Assembly (NCBI GenBank): GCA_030616825.1
Contig: JAUWWO010000047.1
Span: 1 to 5,435 of the forward strand
Source: Candidatus Margulisiibacteriota bacterium
GTDB lineage: Bacteria; Margulisbacteria; WOR-1; JAUWWO01
Direction: 5' to 3'
DNA: 5,435 bases
Shown here: piece after piece, positions 1 to 5,130 of the stretch
How positions within the stretch are numbered: position 1 is the first letter of the stretch
Layout: each line of letters begins with the position of its first letter
The notes under the pieces: model-generated
Told to the model about the DNA's origin: nothing
Database searches by the model: none
Seen by the model: the letters and a program-made list of their open reading frames with translations, nothing else
Translations under genes and position numbers: made by a program

Positions 1-14
1 ATGAGGTTTGTTGT

Positions 15-1202
15 ATGAAAAAGACTGTTGCTGACCTAAAAGACATAAAAGGGAAACGAGTTCTGGTCAGGGTGGATTTCAATGTCCCCCTTGATGAAGG
101 GAAAATCACAGATGACACCCGCATCAGAGCAGCATTGCCAACAATCAGGCATCTCATGGAGAGTGGAGCAAAAGTTATCTTAGTCTCACACCTTGGCAGA
201 CCAAGTGGCATTGACGAAAACTTAAGGATGAATCCCATTGCAAAAAGACTTGAAAAATTGCTTGGCAAAAAGACATTAAAACTTGATGACTGTATTGGAG
301 AAGAAGTTGAATCTTTCGTTTCTAGGATGGCTTCCGGAGACGTTATCCTTCTTGAGAATGTCCGGTTCTACAAAGAAGAAGAAGCAAATGATGAGATGTT
401 TGCAAAGAAACTCGCCGCCCTCGCAGATCTCTATGTAAACGATGCCTTTGGTACTGCCCATAGAGCACACACCTCCACCGAAGGAGTGACTAAGCTCCTT
501 CCTGCAGTTGCGGGGCTGCTTATGGCCAAGGAGATAGAAGTTCTGGATGGCTTGCTCACAAATCCGGGAAAGCCCTTTGTTGCAATTCTTGGTGGAGCAA
601 AGATCTCCGGCAAAATTGGCGTTATCAAAAATCTTCTGACAAAGGTTAACACTCTTATCGTAGGTGGGGGTATGGCGTACACCTTTCTGAAATCAAGGGG
701 TGTTGAGGTTGGTAAGTCCCTTGTTGAGGAAGATAAAATCGACCTGGCAAAGGAGACACTGAAGAAAGCAATAGACCATAACATCCCATTTCTCCTTCCA
801 ATTGATCACGTAATAGCGGATAGAATTGATCCTAAGGCAAAGGTTAAAACCGTGCCCAGGATGGGAATAGAGAAGGATTTTCAAGGGGTTGATATCGGCC
901 CAGAAACCATAAAGAAATTTGGTTATGCAATAAAGAAAGCAAAGACGATCTTCTGGAATGGCCCCCTGGGCATGATTGAAATAGACAAATTCTCCAAGGG
1001 GACGGTTTCCATAGCCAAGACTGTTGCCAAAGCCACCGGGAAAGGAGCCACTTCGGTTATCGGAGGAGGCGACACTGTTGCTGCAGTAGAGAAAGCCGGC
1101 GTCTCAGATAAAATGAGCTTTATCTCCACCGGTGGTGGAGCATCACTTAAGTTTCTTGAAGGCAAAACCCTGCCTGGAATAGCAGCACTACAGGATAAAT
1201 GA
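15..1202 (+). CDS. pgk: Phosphoglycerate kinase
   Basis: Cytosolic glycolytic enzyme that transfers the acyl phosphate of 1,3-bisphosphoglycerate to ADP, giving ATP and 3-phosphoglycerate; it runs in reverse in gluconeogenesis. The 395 residues are full family length. Visible family motifs, in order: RVDFNVP (19-25) with R36 nearby, HLGRP (59-63), ENVRFY (114-119), GTAHRAHTS (146-154), GGAKISGK (193-200), WNGPLG (314-319), GGGDT (350-354) and STGGGAS (371-377). The N-terminal motifs carry the basic patch that binds 3-phosphoglycerate; the C-terminal glycine-rich motifs bind the nucleotide. No key element is missing. The ATG at 15 is supported by a GAGG tract at 3-6, 8 bases upstream, and by the usual short N-terminus before RVDFNVP. 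The reading frame stays open to the window edge upstream, so that side cannot be fully checked. gpmI, the next glycolytic enzyme, lies downstream beyond a repeat and a tRNA. Confidence 0.98.
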   Translation: MKKTVADLKDIKGKRVLVRVDFNVPLDEGKITDDTRIRAALPTIRHLMESGAKVILVSHLGRPSGIDENLRMNPIAKRLEKLLGKKTLKLDDCIGEEVESFVSRMASGDVILLENVRFYKEEEANDEMFAKKLAALADLYVNDAFGTAHRAHTSTEGVTKLLPAVAGLLMAKEIEVLDGLLTNPGKPFVAILGGAKISGKIGVIKNLLTKVNTLIVGGGMAYTFLKSRGVEVGKSLVEEDKIDLAKETLKKAIDHNIPFLLPIDHVIADRIDPKAKVKTVPRMGIEKDFQGVDIGPETIKKFGYAIKKAKTIFWNGPLGMIEIDKFSKGTVSIAKTVAKATGKGATSVIGGGDTVAAVEKAGVSDKMSFISTGGGASLKFLEGKTLPGIAALQDK

Positions 1203-1203
1203 T

Positions 1204-1299
1204 AAAATTCAATGACTCAATGACCAATGACTCAATGACCAATGAATAATCTTACCTTCATTGGTCATTGTTTAATTGAGTAATTGTTTAATTGAATAA
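1204..1299. repeat. Palindromic element of iterated short words between pgk and the tRNA
   Basis: This AT-rich element begins just after the pgk stop codon and ends at the first base of the tRNA. The left half is a tandem repeat with period 15 (unit AATGACTCAATGACC, about 2.4 copies over 1210-1245), itself made of CAATGAC words. The right half holds two exact copies of ATTGTTTAATTGA (1267-1279 and 1283-1295, period 16). The halves face each other: CAATGACCAATGA (1233-1245) is the exact reverse complement of 1258-1270, giving a 13-bp stem with a 12-base loop, and more distal parts (ATTCAAT near 1207 against its complement near 1292-1298) also match imperfectly. It could be a dispersed intergenic repeat or a small non-autonomous palindromic element. 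The stem is followed only by a short T run, so a terminator role is possible but weakly supported. No ORF of note lies inside. Confidence 0.8.
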
Positions 1300-1372
1300 G
1301 GGGCCGTAGTTCAGTTGGGAGAACGCATCCCTCGCACGGATGAGGTCAGGGGTTCGAATCCCCTCGGCTCCA
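1300..1372 (+). tRNA. tRNA-Ala, anticodon CGC
   Basis: A complete cloverleaf can be folded by hand. The acceptor stem GGGGCCG (1300-1306) pairs with CGGCTCC (1365-1371). The D stem is GTTC/GAAC (1309-1312 with 1321-1324). The anticodon stem CATCC/GGATG (1326-1330 with 1338-1342) encloses loop CTCGCAC, placing anticodon CGC at 1333-1335, which reads GCG. The variable region AGGTC is 1343-1347. The T stem AGGGG/CCCCT encloses TTCGAAT (1353-1359). The discriminator is A1372. The third acceptor pair is G1302 with T1369, the G3-U70 wobble that is the known identity element for alanyl-tRNA synthetase, which agrees with the anticodon. CCA is not encoded (TTTT follows), so a CCA-adding enzyme is implied. 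No clear promoter lies just upstream, so transcription may come from the pgk side. Confidence 0.96.
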
Positions 1373-1394
1373 TTTTAAGGAAAGGAATAAAGTA

Positions 1395-2939
1395 TTGCCT
1401 AAATCTCCTTTAGTTCTCGTAATAATGGACGGCTGGGGGCTCAACCCCAAAAAAGAAGGTAATGCCGTAGCCCTGGCAAAAACTCCAAACACCACAAAGC
1501 TCTTCAGCGAATTTCCATATACTACCTTAAAATGCTCTGGAGAGTCTGTTGGCCTTCCTTGCAACCTGATGGGCAACTCAGAAGTTGGGCATTTAAACAT
1601 CGGAGCCGGACGGATTGTTTCCCAGGACCTCACTAGAATTTCCAGGTCAATTCGTGAGGGAGATTTCTTTAAAAACAGAGTGCTCCTTGGTGCGGTCAAT
1701 AATTGTAAAAAGAAAAATTTGTCTCTTCATTTAATGGGGCTTCTATCCGATGGTGGAGTTCACAGCGATATAACGCATCTGTATGCTTTACTCGAACTTG
1801 CAAAAAGGAATGGAATAAAAAAAGTTTATATTCATGCGCTGCTGGATGGAAGAGATACTCCGCCCAGAAGTGCGCTAAAGTATTTTGAAATGCTCGAGAA
1901 AGAAATAAAAAAGATAGGAGTGGGAGAGGTCGCTACAGTGTCTGGTCGGTACTATGCCATGGATCGAGATAAAAGATGGGACCGAACAGAAAAAGCTTAT
2001 AATGCCATGGTTTCCGGTGAAGGGAAAACTGCCTCTTCACCAAAGGAAGCAGTCGAAGCAGCATATGATAGGGGAGAGAACGACGAGTTTGTGTTGCCTA
2101 CGGTTATTGTCTCAGACGATAAACCAAAGACATATCTTGGAGATGGAGACTCTTTTATCTTTTTCAACTTTAGATCAGATAGGGCAAGACAGATTACTCG
2201 GGCGATTGTTGATGAAAGGTTTAAGGACTTTAAGAGAGAAAAAAGAGCGAAAGTTCATTTTGTGTGCATGACTGAATATGACAAGGAGATCAAAGCCCCT
2301 GTGGCCTATCTGCCTGAAGAGTTGAAAAATATTCTTTCGCAGATTCTAAGTGAAAAAGGTCTGAAGCAGCTTCGGATAGCGGAGACTGAAAAATATGCGC
2401 ATGTTACTTTTTTCTTTAATGGAGGAGTTGAGAAACCATATCCTCTTGAAGACAGAATTCTTATTTCTTCCCCCAAAGTCCCGACGTATGATCTGAAACC
2501 CGAGATGAGCGCATATGAGGTTACGGAAAAAGTCCTCCAGGAAATAGACAAAGACGTCTACGACGTGATAATAATGAACTATGCAAACGGTGACATGGTG
2601 GGACACACAGGGATCCAAGAGGCAGCTATAGCTGCAGTCCAAACCGTTGACACCTGTGTGGGACGTGTTGTAGAAAAAGTAAGGAGTAAAGAAGGCACGA
2701 TCTTAATAACTGCAGATCATGGTAATGCCGAACAGATGGCTGACGAGGGCACAAAGCAGCCCCATACTGCTCACACTTCTCAACCAGTACCCTTCTGCTT
2801 GGTAGGGAAAAAAGGCAAAAAGGTCTCTCTTAGAGAAGGCGGCATCCTTGCTGATATTGCTCCCACGATGTTAGATATTTTGGGGATTCCCAAGCCCGCT
2901 GAGATGACGGGAACCTCACTTATAAGGGATAGAGCATGA
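1395..2939 (+). CDS. gpmI: 2,3-bisphosphoglycerate-independent phosphoglycerate mutase
   Basis: Cytosolic metalloenzyme of the alkaline phosphatase superfamily that interconverts 3- and 2-phosphoglycerate through a phosphoserine intermediate, usually with two Mn2+ ions. The 514 residues are normal family length. The metal ligands known from the Bacillus enzyme all have counterparts: D12 (in MDGWG), the phosphorylated serine S62 (in NSEVGH), D400 and H404 (in NGDMVGH), D441 and H442 (in ADHGN) and H460 (in PHTAHT). Substrate-binding motifs are also present: H123, DGRDTPP (151-157), GRYYAMDRD (184-192), FRSDR (259-263) and K333. The start is TTG, preceded by an AAGGAAAGG tract (1377-1385) ending 9 bases upstream; the conserved LVIMDGWG follows at the expected distance, so little could be missing. 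It starts 22 bases after the tRNA and overlaps the next gene by 4 bases. It catalyses the step after Pgk. Confidence 0.98.
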   Translation: MPKSPLVLVIMDGWGLNPKKEGNAVALAKTPNTTKLFSEFPYTTLKCSGESVGLPCNLMGNSEVGHLNIGAGRIVSQDLTRISRSIREGDFFKNRVLLGAVNNCKKKNLSLHLMGLLSDGGVHSDITHLYALLELAKRNGIKKVYIHALLDGRDTPPRSALKYFEMLEKEIKKIGVGEVATVSGRYYAMDRDKRWDRTEKAYNAMVSGEGKTASSPKEAVEAAYDRGENDEFVLPTVIVSDDKPKTYLGDGDSFIFFNFRSDRARQITRAIVDERFKDFKREKRAKVHFVCMTEYDKEIKAPVAYLPEELKNILSQILSEKGLKQLRIAETEKYAHVTFFFNGGVEKPYPLEDRILISSPKVPTYDLKPEMSAYEVTEKVLQEIDKDVYDVIIMNYANGDMVGHTGIQEAAIAAVQTVDTCVGRVVEKVRSKEGTILITADHGNAEQMADEGTKQPHTAHTSQPVPFCLVGKKGKKVSLREGGILADIAPTMLDILGIPKPAEMTGTSLIRDRA

Positions 2940-3370
2940 AAAAACAAAAGGGATTCACGATAATTGAGATGCTCATTGTAATCGCCATTATTTCGATAAT
3001 TTTTTCAGCGATGCGAATAAATATAACTGGTTTACAGAATGAAGCTAAGACATCTAAAGCCAGAGCGGATCTAAAAACACTTCAGCTTGCGATCGAGTCC
3101 TATTACAAAAACTACATGTACGAGTTCCCGCCAAAGAGAAATTGTCAAAGGGTATTGCTCGAAGCAACGCCAAGGATTCTCGAGGCAAACGTTATCGATC
3201 CATTTGGAGGAACAACTATATCTCAATATATATATGATCTATCACCCAACGAGACTTATTATGTGATCTACTCTCTGGGGATCGGCAGCCGTGGGGAAGC
3301 TTTAGTTTCCAACGATGGGGTTGTAGAGTTATCCTGGAATCCAGTTTGGGTATCTAACGGGCATCTGTAA
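2936..3370 (+). CDS. Type II secretion/type IV pilin-like pseudopilin (GspG-like)
   Basis: The 144-residue product has a classic class III prepilin N-terminus: a short basic leader MKKQKG, then [13 protein letters not shown]. Cleavage by prepilin peptidase is predicted between G6 and F7, with the conserved glutamate at +5 (E11) and a hydrophobic helix to about residue 25. An amphipathic region follows ([17 protein letters not shown], about 41-57). The C-terminal part has GspG-like features: DPFG (88-91), a tyrosine-rich stretch, YSLG (112-115) and [11 protein letters not shown] (118-128). Such proteins assemble at the inner membrane into the pseudopilus of type II secretion or a related fibre. 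The ATG overlaps the gpmI stop as ATGA, and AAGGGA at 2924-2929 sits 6 bases upstream, so translation is probably coupled to gpmI. No other secretion gene is in view, so the exact subfamily (GspG, minor pseudopilin or competence/pilus protein) is open. Confidence 0.85.
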   Translation: MKKQKGFTIIEMLIVIAIISIIFSAMRINITGLQNEAKTSKARADLKTLQLAIESYYKNYMYEFPPKRNCQRVLLEATPRILEANVIDPFGGTTISQYIYDLSPNETYYVIYSLGIGSRGEALVSNDGVVELSWNPVWVSNGHL

Positions 3371-3382
3371 TATCAAAAACAC

Positions 3383-3410
3383 TTGACAAAACAAACCCAC
3401 ATGTTACACT
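3383..3410 (+). promoter_or_regulatory. Sigma70-type promoter for secG
   Basis: A perfect -35 hexamer TTGACA (3383-3388) is separated by 16 bases from TACACT (3405-3410), which matches the -10 consensus at four of six positions. TG at 3402-3403 gives an extended -10 (TGTTACACT). The start of transcription would fall near 3417, about 16 bases before the secG ATG. It sits in the 62-base gap after the pseudopilin stop, so secG and the next gene can be expressed independently of gpmI. Assignment rests on sequence match only. Confidence 0.7.
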
Positions 3411-3432
3411 TTGAACCAAAAGAGAAAGTTTT

Positions 3433-3654
3433 ATGAAAGGCGCATTGCTTATTTTTCAATTATTATCTGCCATTGCATTGGTCGCAACAATACTTCTTCA
3501 CAGTGCAAAGGGAGAAGGACTGGGAGGAATTGGCGGTCATGCAAGGCTGTTTGGAACTCAAAAAGGGCTAGAACAGGGCCTGGATAGATTAACCATAGGG
3601 TGTGCCGTAAGTTTTATTACCATATCCATAGTTCTTGCCATTGTTGGCGCATAA
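3433..3654 (+). CDS. secG: Preprotein translocase subunit SecG
   Basis: A 73-residue inner-membrane protein with the SecG layout: a first membrane helix (about 4-22), the conserved segment ILLHSAKGEGLGGIGG (about 20-35) with its glycine-rich cytoplasmic loop, an LFG motif (39-41), then a second helix (about 53-72). SecG is a small auxiliary subunit of the SecYEG channel that assists SecA-driven export. The length is at the short end of the family, with no C-terminal tail beyond the second helix. The ATG is preceded by a weak purine tract (AGAG, 3421-3424) about 8 bases upstream and directly by a promoter. SecG beside glycolytic genes is a recurrent arrangement in bacteria. It may be co-transcribed with the membrane protein gene starting 79 bases downstream, since no terminator is visible between them. 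Confidence 0.93.
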   Translation: MKGALLIFQLLSAIALVATILLHSAKGEGLGGIGGHARLFGTQKGLEQGLDRLTIGCAVSFITISIVLAIVGA

Positions 3655-3663
3655 TCTCTTAAA

Positions 3664-3722
3664 GGAAGGAGGTGGGTTTAAAAAATAAATTTTTAACTTT
3701 TGCCTCTTTTTGAAAGGAGAGG
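3664..3722 (+). promoter_or_regulatory. Leader with orphan Shine-Dalgarno tract and possible SD-sequestering hairpin
   Basis: The gap between secG and the membrane protein gene holds two purine tracts complementary to the 16S rRNA end. The first, AAGGAGGTG (3666-3674), has no start codon at a usable distance. The second, AGGAGAGG (3715-3722), lies 11 bases before the ATG at 3734. Between them, CCTCTTTT (3703-3710) can pair with the second tract as an 8-bp hairpin (two G-U pairs, loop TGAA). The same pyrimidine tract can instead pair with the first tract (3664-3672 with 3703-3711, including G-U pairs). The two pairings exclude each other. A translational switch is inference; purine tracts pair with pyrimidine tracts easily by chance. 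Confidence 0.35.
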
Positions 3723-3733
3723 AATAAAAAATT

Positions 3734-4396
3734 ATGGTTATTCAAGAAATGTTAAACTCGGTAAACAGTGTTTTAAATTTATTGTTACCTCTGTTGTTAA
3801 ATGTTACTTATGCTTTGGCGCTTCTTCTTATCGGTTGGATCATCGCAAAAGTTCTTCAATGGGTTGTCGCGTATGTTTTAAAGACTCTCCAGCTGGATAA
3901 GGGATGCCAGACAATAGGGTTAACACCACTGCTCACCAAGGGCGAAATAAAGAAGGCTCCATCAGATTTACTTGGAGACCTGATTTATTGGCTAACTATA
4001 ATCGTGGCCGTAGTTGCCACAGCAGATTTTCTAGGGCTCAGAGGAGCTATGAAGCTTTTCAAAGGCCTGCTTGGTTATCTGCCGAGCGTGGTATCTGCCG
4101 CAGTTGTCCTTGGAGCAGCAATGCTTCTGGCAGCCATCATTTCAGGATTGGTGCTGCTTATTGCCAACAACATAGGACTTTCCTACTCCAAAACATTAGC
4201 TAGGGTCATCAATTATGCCCTGATAATTTTTGGGTTCGTTGTGGCAATAGGGATACTTGGAATCAGCGCAAAGCTGATTGTCGCATCGTTCTCGGTAGTA
4301 GTTGGCGCAGTAGGACTGGCAGTTGCCATAGCATTTGGCCTTGGTTGCAAGGACATAGCCGGGGACTTTATTACGAACCTGTTTAAGCAGAGATAA
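3734..4396 (+). CDS. Multi-pass membrane protein with conserved TM-helix repeats (MscS-related channel type)
   Basis: The 220-residue product is strongly hydrophobic, with about five membrane segments by eye: near 14-48, 80-100, 114-145, 156-177 and 180-203. The pattern of a long helix running into a short amphipathic stretch (IGWIIAKVLQWVVAYVLKTL, 33-52) and the closing motif FGLGCKDIAGDF (201-212) resemble the 'conserved TM helix' family, whose members relate to the pore-lining helices of small-conductance mechanosensitive channels. The soluble beta domain of full MscS proteins is absent: the chain ends about 17 residues after the glycine-rich last helix. A role in osmotic or membrane-tension response is inferred from family only. 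Start choice: the ATG at 3734 follows AGGAGAGG (3715-3722) at a somewhat long 11 bases. It lies in the same direction as secG, 79 bases on. Confidence 0.75.
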   Translation: MVIQEMLNSVNSVLNLLLPLLLNVTYALALLLIGWIIAKVLQWVVAYVLKTLQLDKGCQTIGLTPLLTKGEIKKAPSDLLGDLIYWLTIIVAVVATADFLGLRGAMKLFKGLLGYLPSVVSAAVVLGAAMLLAAIISGLVLLIANNIGLSYSKTLARVINYALIIFGFVVAIGILGISAKLIVASFSVVVGAVGLAVAIAFGLGCKDIAGDFITNLFKQR

Positions 4397-4425
4397 GTTA
4401 GTAGTTAGTCGCTGGTAGTGTAGTA
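4397..4425. repeat. Short heptad-word array after the membrane protein gene
   Basis: Immediately after the TAA stop (4394-4396), the sequence runs in seven-base words: GTTAGTA, GTTAGTC, GCTGGTA, followed by GTGTAGTA. It is short and imperfect. It recalls, in word length and in its position directly after a stop codon, the array after pgk, although the words differ. It may be a degenerate intergenic repeat. I see no coding or promoter signal in it. Confidence 0.5.
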
Positions 4426-4434
4426 GTTTGGATA

Positions 4435-4474
4435 TTGGGGGATGTGGAGTATCTTAGTCTTCCATATCCCCCAA
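4435..4474. other. Strong 14-bp inverted repeat (hairpin) upstream of the barrel gene
   Basis: TTGGGGGATGTGGA (4435-4448) pairs with TCCATATCCCCCAA (4461-4474) with a single G-U wobble and a 12-base loop. Five consecutive G-C pairs make it the strongest hairpin noticed in the window. No T run follows on either strand, so it is not a standard intrinsic terminator. It lies between the membrane protein stop and the Shine-Dalgarno tract of the next gene (4496-4501). It could stabilise an mRNA end, bind a protein, or be the core of an intergenic repeat joined to the adjacent heptad array. Confidence 0.7.
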
Positions 4475-4507
4475 AGAATGAATTTATTTATAGAGAGGGA
4501 GAATGAA

Positions 4508-4963
4508 ATGAAGAAGCTCAGCTTGGTATTTGGTGTTTTATTCCTGATTGTTTTTGCTACTCAGGTATTTGCTGCTGGTGAGTTGGGGTTGGGGGTAATA
4601 GGGGATGACCCTGTTTTAAGGTATATATTCACTGATAAATTTAAAGGCGATCTTGGTATAACAATTGGTTCAGAGTTAGGAAAGAGTACTTTTGGGATTT
4701 TAGTGCGAGGAGACATTGAGATAGCAAAAGCTGGCGGCACCAGCTTATATATTCCCCTGGTATTGGAATACATCAGTATTCAGGACAGAAAGGGGGCAAG
4801 CGGCTTTAATTTGATGGGTGGTTTTGGCGTTGAAACATATATCAAGAAAAATCTCTCAGTTGGCTTTGATGCCTATGCCATTTCGATATTTTCTCCTCAA
4901 GAAGGAGATTCGGAGACAAATATATGTGGCAGCGGCAGAGTAATGGCCCATTATTACTTTTAA
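4508..4963 (+). CDS. Small secreted protein, probable outer-membrane beta-barrel
   Basis: I do not recognise a named family. The 151-residue product starts with a clear Sec signal peptide (MKK, a hydrophobic stretch, then VFA before AGE, cleavage predicted after A22). The mature part of about 129 residues alternates polar and hydrophobic residues in short strands separated by turns (for example ELGLGVIG, LGITIGSEL, FGILVRGDIEI, SLYIPLVLEYISI, FNLMGGFGVETYI, LSVGFDAYAISIF). It ends in HYYF, a terminal phenylalanine as used for BAM recognition in outer-membrane barrels. The start at 4508 is chosen over the in-frame ATG at 4442 because AGGGAG (4496-4501) lies 6 bases upstream, the signal peptide begins exactly here, and 4442 lies inside a strong hairpin without a Shine-Dalgarno tract. 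It precedes a second protein of similar style. A periplasmic beta-rich protein is the main alternative. Confidence 0.75.
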   Translation: MKKLSLVFGVLFLIVFATQVFAAGELGLGVIGDDPVLRYIFTDKFKGDLGITIGSELGKSTFGILVRGDIEIAKAGGTSLYIPLVLEYISIQDRKGASGFNLMGGFGVETYIKKNLSVGFDAYAISIFSPQEGDSETNICGSGRVMAHYYF

Positions 4964-4975
4964 ATAAATTTCTAC

Positions 4976-5003
4976 TTGACAAAAAATAAAATACATTTAA
5001 AAT
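4976..5003 (+). promoter_or_regulatory. Sigma70-type promoter for the last gene
   Basis: A perfect -35 TTGACA (4976-4981), a 16-base spacer and TAAAAT (4998-5003, five of six matches to the -10 consensus) form a strong-looking promoter. The bases around the -35 (ACTTGACAAAA) are identical to those at the secG promoter. Transcription would begin near 5010, leaving a leader of about 120 bases before the ATG at 5131. It lies in the 167-base gap between the two barrel-like genes. Confidence 0.75.
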
Positions 5004-5069
5004 GCAGTTTGAGAGCTCCTGTCTTGAGAAAAGAAGGGGCGGGGGCGAGATTAAATAAATCCAAAAGTG

Positions 5070-5124
5070 AAAGGAGGTGAAAAAGAAATCCTGATTTTTT
5101 GAGCGCGCTCAAAAATGAAGGAGG
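5070..5124 (+). promoter_or_regulatory. Leader with two Shine-Dalgarno tracts flanking a perfect palindrome
   Basis: AAAGGAGGTGA (5070-5080) is a near-perfect complement to the 16S rRNA 3' end but has no usable start codon after it. A second tract, AGGAGG (5119-5124), lies 6 bases before the true ATG at 5131. Between them is a perfect 20-base palindrome (5096-5115): five T, GAGCGCGCTC, five A. In RNA it would form an 8-bp stem with a CGCG loop, ending 3 bases before the second tract. Because T precedes and A follows the core on both strands, it does not fit an intrinsic terminator. A stabilising 5' hairpin, a standby ribosome site or a dimeric protein operator are possible; none is shown. Confidence 0.5.
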
Positions 5125-5130
5125 AAGATT

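Noticed and set aside
1..18. Possible end of an upstream gene (TGA at 2-4 or at 16-18, the latter overlapping the pgk ATG)
   Set aside because: Only 14 bases precede pgk; two frames end here and nothing identifies a product. A gap gene would be a fair guess from context but cannot be seen.
1246..1299. Promoter for the tRNA in the AT-rich right half of the palindromic element
   Set aside because: TTGTTT-like and TTGAAT-like hexamers exist, but any -10 would lie almost against the mature tRNA 5' end; the match is no better than expected in AT-rich repeats.
2346..2642. Minus-strand frames of 81 and 98 codons within gpmI
   Set aside because: They lie wholly opposite a highly conserved enzyme, have no ribosome binding sites or recognisable domains and are chance frames.
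3700..3900. 66-codon plus-strand frame starting at TTG 3700
   Set aside because: It overlaps the membrane protein gene in another frame, has no Shine-Dalgarno tract at proper spacing and shows no recognisable protein features.
4442..4507. Longer version of the first barrel gene starting at ATG 4442
   Set aside because: It would place 22 extra residues before a textbook signal peptide, has no Shine-Dalgarno tract and starts inside the strong hairpin. ATG 4508 fits better.
5096..5115. Palindrome read as an intrinsic terminator
   Set aside because: The T run precedes the core and the A run follows it on both strands, and it lies inside the leader of a gene with a good start just downstream.
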